NCBI GenBank assembly: GCA_028673005.1 | Contig: CM054113.1 | Span: 205,645,504 to 205,709,503, forward strand | Length of the DNA: 64,000 nt | From: Tanypteryx hageni | Lineage: Eukaryota > Arthropoda > Insecta > Odonata > Petaluridae | Reading direction: 5' to 3' | Shown here: in pieces, positions 34,762-46,844 of the stretch | Layout: each line of letters begins with the position of its first letter | Numbering within the stretch: the stretch's first letter is position 1 | Notes under the pieces: generated by a model | What the model saw: only the letters and a program-made list of their open reading frames with translations | What the model was told of the DNA's origin: nothing | Databases searched by the model: none | Program-made: the position numbers and the translations under genes

Positions 34762-36360
34762 AAATTAATATTTATTATTAATTTACCTAGGAGCACGCTA
34801 AGAGTGATACTTGAACGTAACTATAAAAAATTTTAAAAACATTCTCTCATTCATTTTTTACAGTAAAAACATGGAAAAATCCTTCGGACAGTACATCTAA
34901 AACAAAAACGAATCACTCAGTGCATCATCGAACAAACCACACTTGGAGTGTAAAACAATTCTAAAGACCGACTAAAAAGATTCCTTAAACGCACCCTTAT
35001 AAAGGGAACCAAACGACCCATATATTTCCTGCAGACGTTCTCCAACATAAACCTTAGCAGCTTCGCTAGTGCCATCAGAAGCCGATTAGCGAGCCGTTGC
35101 CGCCTTATTCAGAGCAGGACACAATGGGGCTATTATAGCCGGGATTCGGAAATGCCGCGACGACGTGAATCCGGGTAACCTTTTGCGAATGCTATCCAGC
35201 TCGGCGCCATCTCGCCGAGTCGAAACATCCGTGTCCTCGCTAAAGGTTATGGGACAGAGAAAGCGAGTGTTCCGACGCCTGATTAATAGAGCGAGATAGG
35301 GAAGGGTGCGGGAGATTGAGACTGAGGGGATTGCCGCACACACACGAGGGAGGATCGCCCACGAATGAATCTCAAAAATGAATTACATTCTTGTAATGAT
35401 AATTACGAGAGGGTAACTCGTGAGGTGAGAACCGACTTGAACTTAATATGGCATAAACACGCAGAACGCAGAATAGGTGGAGAATGGTGCAGGTACGGAC
35501 TTACAATAGGACGTTACGAGAGGCTGCCCAGGACCCCAACTTGATAGGGGGCCGCAAAAAGGATACGGAAATTTTTGGAAACTTAAAAGAAAGAAAAATA
35601 TTAAATTTCCAATGGAAACATAGGTAATGAGATGCAATAGTCGGTGACAATTCATGGAGCAAAAATATAGTTTTTTAAGAAAAATAGAGAACAGAGCAGC
35701 CATTGAACGCGCATCCTAGCGAATATAATATAACGGGCCCAGAAGATATATTAGTAATATAACCCCGGTACCGCAAATGCTGGAATTCACCACTGGAATA
35801 TTTATTAGGTTAATATTTTACCACTTGCAGAATAAAAATCCTGTCAATAATACTGAAATGGGTGATATCTCTAAAAAAGCTACCCATGTTCAGAGCCAAA
35901 TAAATTCAATTACATCGACGAATACCGATAGAATATAATGTGTAATTATTTATTTATACAAATGATTACGTGAATTTTTCATAATTACTGACCTCCAAAT
36001 TCAAAGTATGCACACGCTTCATTTGTGACCGAGATTTTATATATAGAAAAATAATTCGAACGCCTAAAACTTGCAAAGTGGACATATGTAAAAGGATTAG
36101 AGTTGCAAGTGCGTCGGAGATTGAGTAAAATCTGTCCGTGGGAAAAATTAAAGCGATAGCAATTATTTAGCATTAAAACTTGAGCATGAAATATTCATGT
36201 CAGTGCCTTTACGATTCTTTTAGTATCAAATTACAAAATATCACTCTCGTAATCGCTTCAAGGGCAATGTATAGAGGGCAAGAAGCGTAATTCCTCCACT
36301 CATTGTCTAAAAAGTACCGAAACACATATTATTCACATACTAATAGCGGGTGAACGTATC
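34762..36360. other. Unassigned spacer with one weak hAT-like trace
   Basis: No gene was found. The block AGGCTGCCCAGGACCCC...GGGGGCCGC at 35521-35557 resembles a decayed hAT terminal region, but no partner end was identified. The GC-richer stretch 35030-35350 has a coincidental 85-codon minus-strand ORF without motifs. Confidence 0.35.
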
Positions 36361-36431
36361 ATACATACATACATATATATATATAAATATATATATATAT
36401 ATGTATGTATGTATATATATATATATATATA
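36361..36431. repeat. TA/TACA-rich microsatellite
   Basis: CATA units pass into TA and TGTA units. This is the left border of the PLE1-family pLTR that follows; a short TA run (36618-36630) is on the other side. Confidence 0.85.
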
Positions 36432-36617
36432 GTTACTCTATCGCTGAAGAAGATCATAGGCCCGATAAACTTGCGTGTTTTTTGTGTTCGTGTGTTTAAC
36501 GTGTCTCTTCGACGCCCCCAGCAGCCTGCCAACTTGGTCTCCGACTTGGTAAGTGTCCGCTGGTCTTCCTTCAACACCTCGTTGCCACTCTCATCACTAC
36601 CTTTTCATTTCCTTAAG
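36432..36617 (+). mobile_element. PLE1-family pLTR fragment in an STK32 intron
   Basis: Opposite in orientation to PLE1, with ATCGCTGAAGAAG, GACGCCCCCAGCAGCCTGCC, AAGTGTCCGCTGG and ACCTTTTCATTTCCTTAAGTT in pLTR order. Helix II of its hammerhead-like block has decayed (GATC against GCCC). It ends only about 75 bp from the 5' splice site of the kinase exon (36692). Confidence 0.85.
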
Positions 36618-36692
36618 TTAATATATATATCTTGCCGTATCAAAAAACAAGTTCGAAAAAGAGTAGGATGAAAAAGTGGAAAAACAACTCAC

Positions 36693-36748
36693 CTTTCCGA
36701 AGCTTCCTTTTCCGATGGCCCTCAGTATTTGAAAATGGTCAAAGTTCA
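36693..36748 (-). CDS. STK32 (YANK) kinase exon: glycine-rich loop
   Basis: A 56-bp internal exon on the minus strand. On its 5' side a polypyrimidine tract ends in CTTTTCAG; on its 3' side the donor is GTGAGT (36692-36687). With one base from the previous exon it encodes VNFDHFQILRAIGKGSFGKV up to the final Lys, the start of a protein-kinase domain with the ATP-binding glycine loop GKGSFG. The run 'NFDHF.ILRAIGKGSFGKV' is characteristic of STK32A/B/C, AGC-related serine/threonine kinases. It starts in phase 1 and ends in phase 0. I could not find the flanking exons (the myristoylated N-terminus or the lysine/catalytic-loop exons), so the introns must be long. This is the only convincing host coding sequence in the window. 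Confidence 0.85.
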
Positions 36749-39700
36749 CTGAAAAGAGAGAAAGAAAAAAGGTAACTTTTTTGGATAGCGTAGATCCATT
36801 CATTATTATGTAACCGTTTTTTTATTCGGAATCGACGACTTCCAGCCCTTCCCGCTGATCGGATTTTTTTTTGAGAGAGTGCTCTCGGATGAGAATGTGA
36901 TTACGCGGGCTGCCTCCTCCGCGCCATCTTCGATCCTTTTATTTCTTATGCGAATAAAAATATAGCATCGGAAAAGGGGGATGCTAAGCGACGTCGCGCT
37001 TCGATCTTCCCGATACCGTTTTAATCCGCTCGAAATTGAATAACCCGCGAAGCAAGCGACTGCAGAGTTGGTTTAAAGTTTAAAGTCTAACCATGCAGTC
37101 CGGATTTTTTTAATTACATTACTTACACGCTTTTTCTAAGAAAAGGGTCGACATTCTACTAGTAAAAACAAAACCCCTTACTTCCCATCTCCCCGTGAAA
37201 GCGAGTTTAAGAGCTCAATTCAAACCAGAGTCGGAGAGAGGCGTGTTGAGATTCGATGAGTGAGGCCGTAATTACGGAGAACGCAGATTCTTAAGGGTCG
37301 GATATCTCATGAGCGTAATAGGCTGGCACAGCGTCATAAAGGACCCCGAGATAGAGAGAAAAGTCAGCGTGCGATTAGGAGAAGATTAAAATCAAGCCGT
37401 GTAAATGCGATGGATCGTTTATAAAGGAAAACGTATAAAGTGGGTATTTTTTCCAGATCCGCAGTTTAGAAATGCTAATCATGAAAATCTGACCAAAGGT
37501 GACAGATAATATATAATTATTTTCATATGCCAGAAACCTGATTTAAGAAATAAATTATTCAATTGCCGGGTTAACGTCATACATTTAGCAGTGGCGTTGA
37601 CCGATACAATTATGTTCAAAGACAATAAAAATCGGAAAACATTTTTATATTTAAATCATAACAAACATCAATACCTCCATTTTAAAGGTCATGCGCCATA
37701 TCCATTGTGATATATCGTAATTAAATCACGCTTTGCTAATAGGTTTACTATATTATTGTTTCATTTACAAGAGAGAAGGGATATAAAAGTCAAAAATAAA
37801 TGTATACTCAAAAAACACAGCGAAATGATACAAACGCCGTAAAATATTCCACTTATTTATTTATTGTTTTCAAAACTTTTAAAAAATATTCGGGTTTCAA
37901 TTTTGAAACGACATCGTCAGATCTGATGACAATGTGTTAAAGACGAAACCCACATAATCTCTGCAAATAAACAAGTGGGATGTTTCACATAATTTTATTC
38001 TTAATTGTTTTGAAGTATGATTACGATTACAAAAGTGGATTTCCCCATATCCTGTCATTAAAAGGACTTCTTCCTCTTTAAAATATACACCTCTCACCAC
38101 TAAAGTGCTTTCACATAACAATTTAATTTCAGCGGTTCCGCTAAAGCTTATTGGGGTCCCGTGAGAGACATTGGGGTGAGTGTGATTCTAACGAAATTCT
38201 TGAGTGTTTTCCGAGCCTCAATGATTTCATATAGGCAAATAATATTTCACTCAATGAAAGTGCCAAAAACTCGATGATTCGACACTTGTCTGACCTGCGT
38301 ACAACACTTAGAGAATATTTTCCGCCTCCATCAGAAACATTGGATTGGCTTCACAATCCTTTGTTGCTTCTGGATATATATCTGAATTATCGTTAAAAGA
38401 AAAGTAGCCACTATTTCATATTATAACTGATTTCACGTTAAAAACTAAGTTCGATAAAATGGGGCGTTCCGGGAGAAAAAAATATTTAAATATAAGTGTT
38501 CCGTGGCTTCGCAAAGTTTGGAAAATCCTGCCGTTAAATGCATGCGCGTATAATGTTCCCGATGTGTTCAAAGCCCAAAACACCATTTTCGGATGTTTGT
38601 ATGCGCCCCACGAGAAATCGAAACCCCCTTTCCTCAGCTCGCGAGTGATTTGTTTACAGTTCCTTTTACGAGAGTTTACTGCGTTTGGGAGATATCAACA
38701 TCTATCAAAGCTGACGGCCATCGCTAAAGTTCAGTCTTAGATCTCTCTCACCACGAGTTCGGTGGCATCTCCTTTCCAGCTTCCTCCGCAATTGCAGCGC
38801 CTTTAAGGCGTCGGGTTACGCTACTCGACCCATTTTCGTCATTGCAACCAACACACCCAAGATTCTACCCTCACCCTTTCAACGCCCTCTATTCAGTCTA
38901 TACACCACAGTCGTACGCTCTAACCGTCCAAAATCGATGGTCTCACCCTCCGAATACAGTATTGTTTGCACTTCCTTCCCTTATATCTTTTATTTTTCAT
39001 TTCGTCTCCCTTCCGCACCAAACATCAGCACCATTCCCTCTCTTCTGCTCTTTCCGTCGGAGATATTTCATCCCGTTTTTACCCGCATTTTTTCCCCGAC
39101 CTCCATCTCAGTCCGCATCATCGATACATGCCTCGTGGTATTTTTTATCGCTTCTTTACAGCTAGGAAGAGTTTTACGGCTCATCTAACGTTCAAGATAT
39201 TGGCATACATGTTGGATTTTTTTACGTTTAGGTTGGTCGATAAGGGGAACGAAGACATATCGCTTTATTTTGGCGAGAAATCTAGCGCCTCTTCCAGCGT
39301 GAAGCTACGGGTTGGAATAAAAAAAACCCGGATTGAGACAGGACATGCCGAGAGGTGGGAACCGACTCCGGGGGAAACGCATCATCGATCAAAATCCGTA
39401 GCGGTCAGGGAAAAATAAGAGAGGGATGCATGCATGTAAAAAAACGATGGTGAAGTATGGATTTTGAGAAATCAAAACACGAGCAGGATTCCAAGATGGA
39501 ATTTATGCATTCGACGGAAAATTTTGTTCTAAAACACGAGAACGGAGAAAAGCAGACGATATTCCAATGGTCGATGCAGGCTTGAAACATTCCAAAGTTG
39601 ATCTGAGACGGTTGTGCTCAGGAGTAATATATAATTTAAAATATAAACATAATAATCCGAGTAAAACCTGTGCTCTGAGATATGTTAGGGGTGGGAGCAA

Positions 39701-39905
39701 CATTATCAAGGAAGGACATTAAGGATGGACCGAAGGGATAGACGGGGACGCCGATTTTGCATGATGTGGCAACGTTGTTACTCGGTCATATGCAGGAACA
39801 CTTTTAGACAATTATTCCGTTCTTAATTTGTCCTGGCTGTCAGAGATTAATTAGACTTCGCCTCTCACTAGAGAATTATAGAGTACGCCTTATAGCTGAA
39901 AACAA
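36749..39905. other. Unique sequence, probably STK32 intron
   Basis: No further exon, RNA or clear repeat was found. The stretches 36820-37400 and 38440-39400 are GC-balanced with many CpGs. At 37914-37947 two hammerhead-core-like heptamers are arranged head to head (see findings). The ORFs at 38842-39418 are proline/phenylalanine-rich without domain features. Confidence 0.35.
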
Positions 39906-39906
39906 A

Positions 39907-40036
39907 ATTCCGAATAAGCATAAAAAATTGAAAAATTAAGCACATATTTTTGGTATCTCCAATAGCCACAAGTCTATAAATAACGATGCTTAATTTTTCA
40001 ATAGTTGATACTTAATTGCTTATTCTGGAATGGCCA
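39907..40036. repeat. Small palindromic MITE-like repeat (~130 bp)
   Basis: ATTCCGAATAAGCAT and TTGAAAAATTAAGC on the left pair with GCTTAATTTTTCAA and TTGCTTATTCTGGAAT on the right. Some extra bases in the right arm are unpaired. No target duplication is evident. Confidence 0.55.
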
Positions 40037-43000
40037 CGCTGACAAATTAAATCTCTCCAAAAGCAATAAAAAGCACGCTTTGTCGATTCGATTTCACCCA
40101 TTAGGCGAGCTCGGCGATTCTTTTCGGAAGGGAATTATAAACGGTTGCGAAATTTATGGACGCGAAATTATTGAACCGAAACGATCGTGATGCGTTGTAT
40201 TTTTATTTTCATCGCCGCGAAACGGTGTTTGCTTGCGGAGTCGACGCGTGAATTATTCCTCGCGTATGTGCACATAGCACCGCCACCGCCGCAGCCTCTG
40301 AAAACACCGTGAAAATATCCCCCCCCCCCCTTTTTTCTCTAGAATGGCGCGCTCGAGATGGATGAAAGCCCGAGAGCAAAGCGCAACCTTCAATGTCCCT
40401 GGAGAAAGCTCTTTGAATTTAAAAAGTGAGCCACGACTTCTCCCGATAAAAAGAAACTCGATTTATGACCTTACTCTTGAGGAGAGAGATAGAGAGCCGG
40501 AGTCTCCCTCTCTCTCGCTCCTTCTCTCTTTTTATCCGTGAGGGCTCGTAGAAATTTTATTCACTCGGAGCGTTCGAGTTGAAGTTCTGCGTCCATTTGC
40601 TTTTCAAATTCCATACAAGCTCTCCGTAAATGAGTTCCAAGATTTCGACGTCGGATAAGATCGCCGCGTATCTCTCATTGTTCGCCCGCGCTGTATGCAA
40701 CGGACGTTTCCCATTCAGCAATCACTTTTCCCAAATTGTTTGGGAGGGGAATGTGTTTGCGGAGATGAATAGGAAGTGTTTTTACTTCGAATGCTCCTCT
40801 TTCATATATCTTTTTCAAATTTTAAGCGCGAGAATTTTCGCGCCGAATTAAATATACCTATGGACTGTCACTCAATAATAGGGACAATTAAAACTCGTAA
40901 GAGGAGAAATGCATTAAATCGATAAATAAATAAATACGGAATTATAAAATTTATTTATCGTACACACTCGAATATTCAATTCATGTGTTAGTCTTTCTCT
41001 TTCAATGCAGAAAACGAGAAACGCACTTTTTAACGCATTCTCATTACGCATTTCTCGAAACCGAAAGAACCTTGTCCTCGCAGAAAAATTAATGGCAGAA
41101 GTAAGGGGGTTGATATCAGAAGATTTCGATGCGGAGACTTAGCAGCTAATTCTGTTGGCGATTTGGGTGTGTTTGAGGAATTTCCGTATTATGGCAAAAG
41201 GACCTTAGGTACATCATCAGGATAAATTACGCAGTAGCCATAACAGGCATTGAGAGTACTGAGTTACCGATAGAGGTTTTTAGGATCACCTCCGCTCAAA
41301 AACGGAGAATTTTCATAGCCATCTTATAAGATAACGGTTGACAGAGTAATATCGATGATGTTTGTTATCATAGGCCATTTCACCCTAAAAGATTCGTATT
41401 AATATACTAAAGAGTTACATTTTGAATTTTTGCTGGGCTTCCAGATATTTTAGATATAGAAATAAAGAACCTTTTGAAAAGAAGAAAGTAATCCGTAGAT
41501 GCGTCCACATGTTCGAGAAATATAAACGTTTTTATCTCTGAATGAGAAATTCTGTTCCATTGAAAGGAAACTGTTAACTTCTTGTTACATTTTTAAAAAC
41601 TGGAAACATTAATTATCTGAATGCATTTTCAACATTTTACATAGAAATGGAATTTTAAGGTGCAGTGGAATTTTGTATAGCAAAAGCGAGAATTCTAACA
41701 CTGATAAAGATTTCCATTTAAAAAAATCCTTTCTCCATAAAATAAAAACAAAACGAAATTTTTTCAGCACGATGTCTATGAGCCACATTAGTAAGACCAA
41801 AAAAGATAACTATTCTTTTATATTATAATTTATAGATATACAATATATAATTTTAACGTGATTTTGTGTTGGATAACCTTCCAAGATTATTAATAGATCG
41901 GCTCATCTATTATTGATGTCGGCGGTTGGAAAGCTCAATCTTCCTCCCTCTAGGGTTTCGGCCAGCCCCTTTCTCCTCCTTTTTCCACCCATTTTGGCTT
42001 TGTGGCGTTGAGTTACTCGCCTCGATCCATTTCCTCTATTGTATTCTATCCACTTCCATTCCCTCTCCCCTCCACTACTTTTTCTATCTACTCCATAGAG
42101 ATCTTCTCTTCCTGTCTTTTCCAACCTTCTGTGTAATGGTGTGTGTGTTTGCCCACGTGAGCAGGATAATTCAACTTGTGTAAATTTCAAGTTCGAGTTC
42201 TAGTCGTCGAGGTATAAAACCTTTTCTAGGGATATTCCTTAGAATCCCACTAGTCCCACGTTTCAATATGATATACATATATATCCTGCTTACATTTATA
42301 AACGATACTTGTTTTGTTCATGACTTTTATGTTTTTATTTGCAGTATGTCGATTTTAATTTGCAAAATACATCAGCCTCTTTATAAACTGAGATTTCACG
42401 GAAAAGAAAATGAATTGAACACTTTCATGAGTTCGTTTTTCTTACCAAGTTGAACCAGTCGATTATATTTCGCCGAAGGTGAATTTATTGAGACATATTC
42501 TTTCTTCAAATAATATTATTTTACATTTATTTCACAATACTTATGGATTTGACATTACGGATCCTAAAACTCATGCGCAATGTATCCATCATGGAGAATA
42601 CCTTACACGAATAGATTACTAGACAATAAAATTGTTGTTAAATATTCAAATTAACCTTAATTTGAGAAAAATTTATATACGCGCGCGCACACACAAAAGT
42701 TGTCCTCTTACGGTAAAATATAATTTCATTCAAAATAGCGGGTTTCAAGAGTTACTCAAAAAACAAACAACATGACTGTGCGCGTTGAGGAAGCTGGCCA
42801 ATATATCATCCAATTGATTCATGCGGATCATGATAAAAACTATTCAGAACATTGGGCATTAGATCACAAATTTTTAATACCGTTGCTGAAGAGTTAAAAA
42901 ATAAAAAATTGTGTAATAATTGTGTAACAGTTACCCACGACAAATAACGCTCATTTTAACGGGAATCTGGTTTAGATATCGAAATAGTGGCAAAATTTTT

Positions 43001-45176
43001 AATAATCATTTTACTGCTCCAAGTTCTCCTGAGGAAGTGTTCTACGTTTATATATTGTGTTTATTTTTCCAACTCAAAACAAGTTAATCGTTTGGTCAAT
43101 TTTTTCAAAATCCCTTTTCTTATTACGAAGGAAGCCTGTCTTTAATGGATGTTAGCAAGTCTTTGAAAGATTTAAATGCGATTCGATGTTACACTCTTTG
43201 ACAGGACTTTGGATTTAAGTACAAGTTAAGGTATCACATTGGGTGGACGGGAGATTGTTTTATCGCGACAGATAATTAGCAAATGAGGATCCTCTCAGCG
43301 ATTACAAAAATTTGTCTTCGATAACCGGTCATCGTAGGGTTTTTCATCTCCATTTCCTTGCCCATTTCACCGCAAAGGGAGGTCCTCAAATTAAGTTGAG
43401 AAATTTATCCGCTTTTCTGCAGTCACAATTATCGGACTATCGGAAAGGCGGAACATCGTGAAACGGATACGGCTCAAATAACCAATCAAGGAGCCAGAGG
43501 AAGGATAGCCCTGGACTTAAGACGGCGGAAGAAAGAGGAGAAAAAACAGAAAAAATGTCGATTTTTCACAAAGTGTCATTGTCTCGAACGATGCCGATTG
43601 GGCATCGATAGTGGCAACGAAGATGGTCAGCAAAATGGGATGGATGGGTAGTCAAAGGCTTCTCGATATTTTAATATTAAGAAAACAAAAGGGGAGAGAA
43701 ATTGATTCCTTACGTATAAAGCCAATCGCGCCTTCTCTCATTGATGAGAAGCTGATATGAGAACCGGATGACGAAGCAAAACAAGTGAGAGAAGAATTGC
43801 AGATCCAATTACATAAGGCGCTTTTTTTCACCGACTCCTCTCTTTCCATCGGAGTCAAGAGTCACAAATGCGATGTGTTTTTTGTTGCCTACATTTGTAG
43901 TAGTATGTATGTACTTTATAGCAATTTTTCTGTTTACTTCCCAGCAAATGATTCTAGATCCATCATATTTAGACCATATGTAATCCTAATATAAAACTAT
44001 TTATCCTGGAATTTTGGCGTTTGTAACTTGTGTCACTTTTGAGTAATTGCGTACACGGACAGATGAACTGAATACATAAGCGATTCTCTTTGGAAAAAAC
44101 GCTAATAAGTCAATATGAAAGGGATTAATATCAGCAAATTTCATCGAGTAATGGCGCATGAATACGAACTTTCACAAATAATGGATAAAACCTAACATAT
44201 CGTCAGCGCTTGATCTACATTTCTCAATTATATTAGGTGCACATGACGAAAGGACAAGTATAGACAAATTGAATGGATTAACTACGTTAATCCGATATCC
44301 ACAGAAAAGTTTGGCAAACCTGATATTTAATTCGGCTGAGAAGCAGTCTTCGTCACTGGTGATTCGACGATATTATATTCTTTGTCTTTTTACCGCTTTT
44401 TTTTAAATCACTTATGTATTCGGTTTGACTGTACGTCTTTGCGGGCAATACCTCAGCAATCCTGCATTCCGGAGGAGCCAAGTTTTCAAGATATGTTGGT
44501 CTAGGCTAGGCATGGTAAAAATTTGGTGGATCTGGAATAAGCTGCCGGGGAATAATCAGTGGGTGTATTATATAAAACGCTTTATATAATTTGCCCAATA
44601 CTTCTTCTCTCACTTGTTTTTACTATCTACTATCGGCGAAACATCACTGTAAACGGTAGCTTCGTATTCAAAATGTGCATCTGGTTTCCATAAAAATTTT
44701 AAAGCTATTTCAGCCATGAAATAATCTACAATTCTTCATTGAATTAGGACATAATGGAATTGAAAACACACATTAAAAGGTGTTTGTGTCTAAAAAAGAG
44801 ACAACTCATCTTAAATCAGCCCAAAAGAGGAAACCTAAAAAGAAGAAAGTCCCGACTGCAACCAAACTAATAGAAGGTTATGACGGTCCAACCGCATAAA
44901 AACTCGGAGGAAAAATAAAGGCTGTGGGAAAAATACTTTCATTACGGACGGAAGAGGGTGGTAAGATGCAGTCGTGAAATGTGCAAGAGGCACTGCGTGG
45001 GCGACAGAGACGGCCTATCCGAAGTAAAATTGATGATTCGAAAAGCTCTTCCCAAATGCCTTGGGGATAAACACGTATGGAGTTGAGATGATATAAAATT
45101 TAAAGATTAAAGATCTCACCAACAATTCCTTGAAAAGAAATAAATACTTTGAAAATAATCTTACCATTATGTAAAT
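40037..45176. other. Unassigned spacer, probably intron
   Basis: About 5.1 kb with no recognisable gene. It includes a C10 run at 40320, a GC-richer stretch at 40040-40850, a CGCG/CACA run near 42682 and a CT-biased stretch at 41940-42120. None of the ORFs shows a domain, a splice-bounded exon or a family motif. Confidence 0.35.
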
Positions 45177-45213
45177 AAAAAAGAATTTTGTAAATTTCCA
45201 CTAGAAAAATTTA

Positions 45214-45247
45214 TTGGTACTAGTTTCGCGTGTTACAACATCATCAG
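45214..45247 (-). ncRNA. Hammerhead core in inverted dimer, minus strand
   Basis: CTGATGA at 45247-45241 (core intact), then a weak helix II (TGTTGTAACACGC), then GAAA, with the self-complementary stem III ACTAGT (45219-45224) and A as the cleavage-site base. Helix II can form only two or three pairs, so activity is doubtful. Confidence 0.5.
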
Positions 45248-45285
45248 GTGATGATGCTGTAACAGGCGAAACCGGTCGCAATAAA
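45248..45285 (+). ncRNA. Hammerhead core in inverted dimer, plus strand (C3 changed)
   Basis: GTGATGA at 45248-45254 has G instead of the invariant first C. Helix II GCTG-TAA-CAGGC follows. GAA (45268-45270), the self-complementary stem III ACCGGT (45271-45276) and C at 45277 complete a GUC-type cleavage site. The C-to-G change in the core should disable it. Confidence 0.5.
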
Positions 45286-45317
45286 TTTGTAAAGTGTAAA
45301 TTTACAAAATTCTTTTT

Positions 45318-46844
45318 TATTTACAATATGGAATCTTTTCACAAAGTTGAGCCTTCTCAAGCGGAATATCTTAATCTCACAATTTAATTGCCGTATTTAC
45401 GCGCGCAATCGTCTCCCCCGCATAATAGCCGCATCCTAATATCATGGGTGAAAATGCGATCCTTTCAATGTTTAGTTATCTTTTGTTTGTATTAAATGAT
45501 GGTGGTGGCATCAACTCCATTCTGCTGCTATTTACTATAAACGATGAAAACCACCTTTAAGGCAGGAAAATAGTAGTATCGACTTCACTGAAAAGGGGCA
45601 TAAGCCACAAATCTACGGCCAATTCAATATGATTAAAAAATTTCCCGCATAATAGTCGTATTCCAATTTTGAGGCTTAAAAATAGGCATAAAAACTGCGA
45701 CGATAATGCGCGTTAAGTTGTTGTACTTATGTATGCATGTGAGCGCATATATGTGTTTGCGTGTGTAAAATCAAAGATTGGTTGTATTCATAATTCCAAG
45801 GTCACGTATCAATCACGCATTTAATGCCATTACTACCTTTTCCGACGTCAATTTCGCCATGGCGCCATCAAATCGATTGCATTAAAATCCACTTTCCATG
45901 TTTCGAGCAAGACGATAATTAAAGGCGAGTCCAATAGCGATAAAATGACAGCGAAAAACCAGATGCGCAGTTCGTCTAAATTAAAATTTCCAGAGTAAAC
46001 GACTGGTGGATCGCTTACGAGAGCTTCTTCGTAGCAGAAATACGCACCTGATTTTAGCAACCGTTTTACGGCTGCTGGAATTATTTATCGAATCTATCGA
46101 ACGCATGAGAAGTTGTTCCGATAATTCATTTTTTTTAAATCATCAAAAAGTTTCTCAATAAAACTGATTTTTTTAAATGGAATGATCATTTTTTATTATC
46201 TTTTTTAAAAATCAAGGAAAGATATAAAAAAACTTCGCCATAGATCCAGTTGTTACGTGCAAGTGTGGTAGGCAAAGTAATCGACGCCTAGGGTGCCACC
46301 CTGAACGATGGCATTATCATAAATTTCAACCATAGAAGTTCGCGAAGGCAATCTCAATTTTCGAAAACTTCAAATCCTATTAAAAATATAATTACTCATT
46401 AAAATGCAAACCAGACACTCCGTATTTAAAGAGGTGACTACGACCTTCTGAACTTCTTAACAAGAGAGAGCATAGGAGTAAGAGAGAGATAGAGAGGAGG
46501 GAAAGAGGAAGGAGAAGAGGTGAAGACGTAAGAAACGGAGGAAGCGCCGAAAAGTGGGACGATGGGAGAGAACTTTAGGAGGTGCGGAAGAGTGCGAAGA
46601 GACCAGGTAGCGCGGTGCGCCCAACGAAGCGAGCATTGGAGATCTAGCGAAATTTTTCAAAAAATAATAACGCAATTGGTCCGTAAAAATTCGAAAGTTA
46701 AAAATATTTTCGATAATGTGCAAGACATGTTTCTCGACTACTTTCTAAAAAAGCAGTATGAAGAGCGTGGTATGGACGCGAAATGAGAGTTCGTCTCCGG
46801 AATGGTGTGATAGGTGATGGCTTGAGAGATAATGGGACGTTGGG
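45318..46844. other. Unassigned spacer
   Basis: No gene or repeat was recognised. A 70-codon minus-strand ORF (45848-46060) has no family motif. Confidence 0.35.

Larger units (their letters stand above)
45177..45317. repeat. Inverted-dimer Penelope-type pLTR remnant
   Basis: The outer arms AAAGAATTTTGTAAATTT (45179-45196) and its complement (45296-45313) are inverted. At the centre TCATCAGGTGATGATG is nearly palindromic. Both halves carry the hammerhead motif order described in the two entries below, so this looks like two short pLTR copies joined head to head. Confidence 0.65.

Noticed and set aside
41190..41240. CTGATGATGTACC on the minus strand as a hammerhead
   Set aside because: A helix II-like start is present, but GAAA does not follow at the required place.
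45848..46060. 70-codon ORF on the minus strand
   Set aside because: There is no family motif, no splice signals and no support beyond being open.
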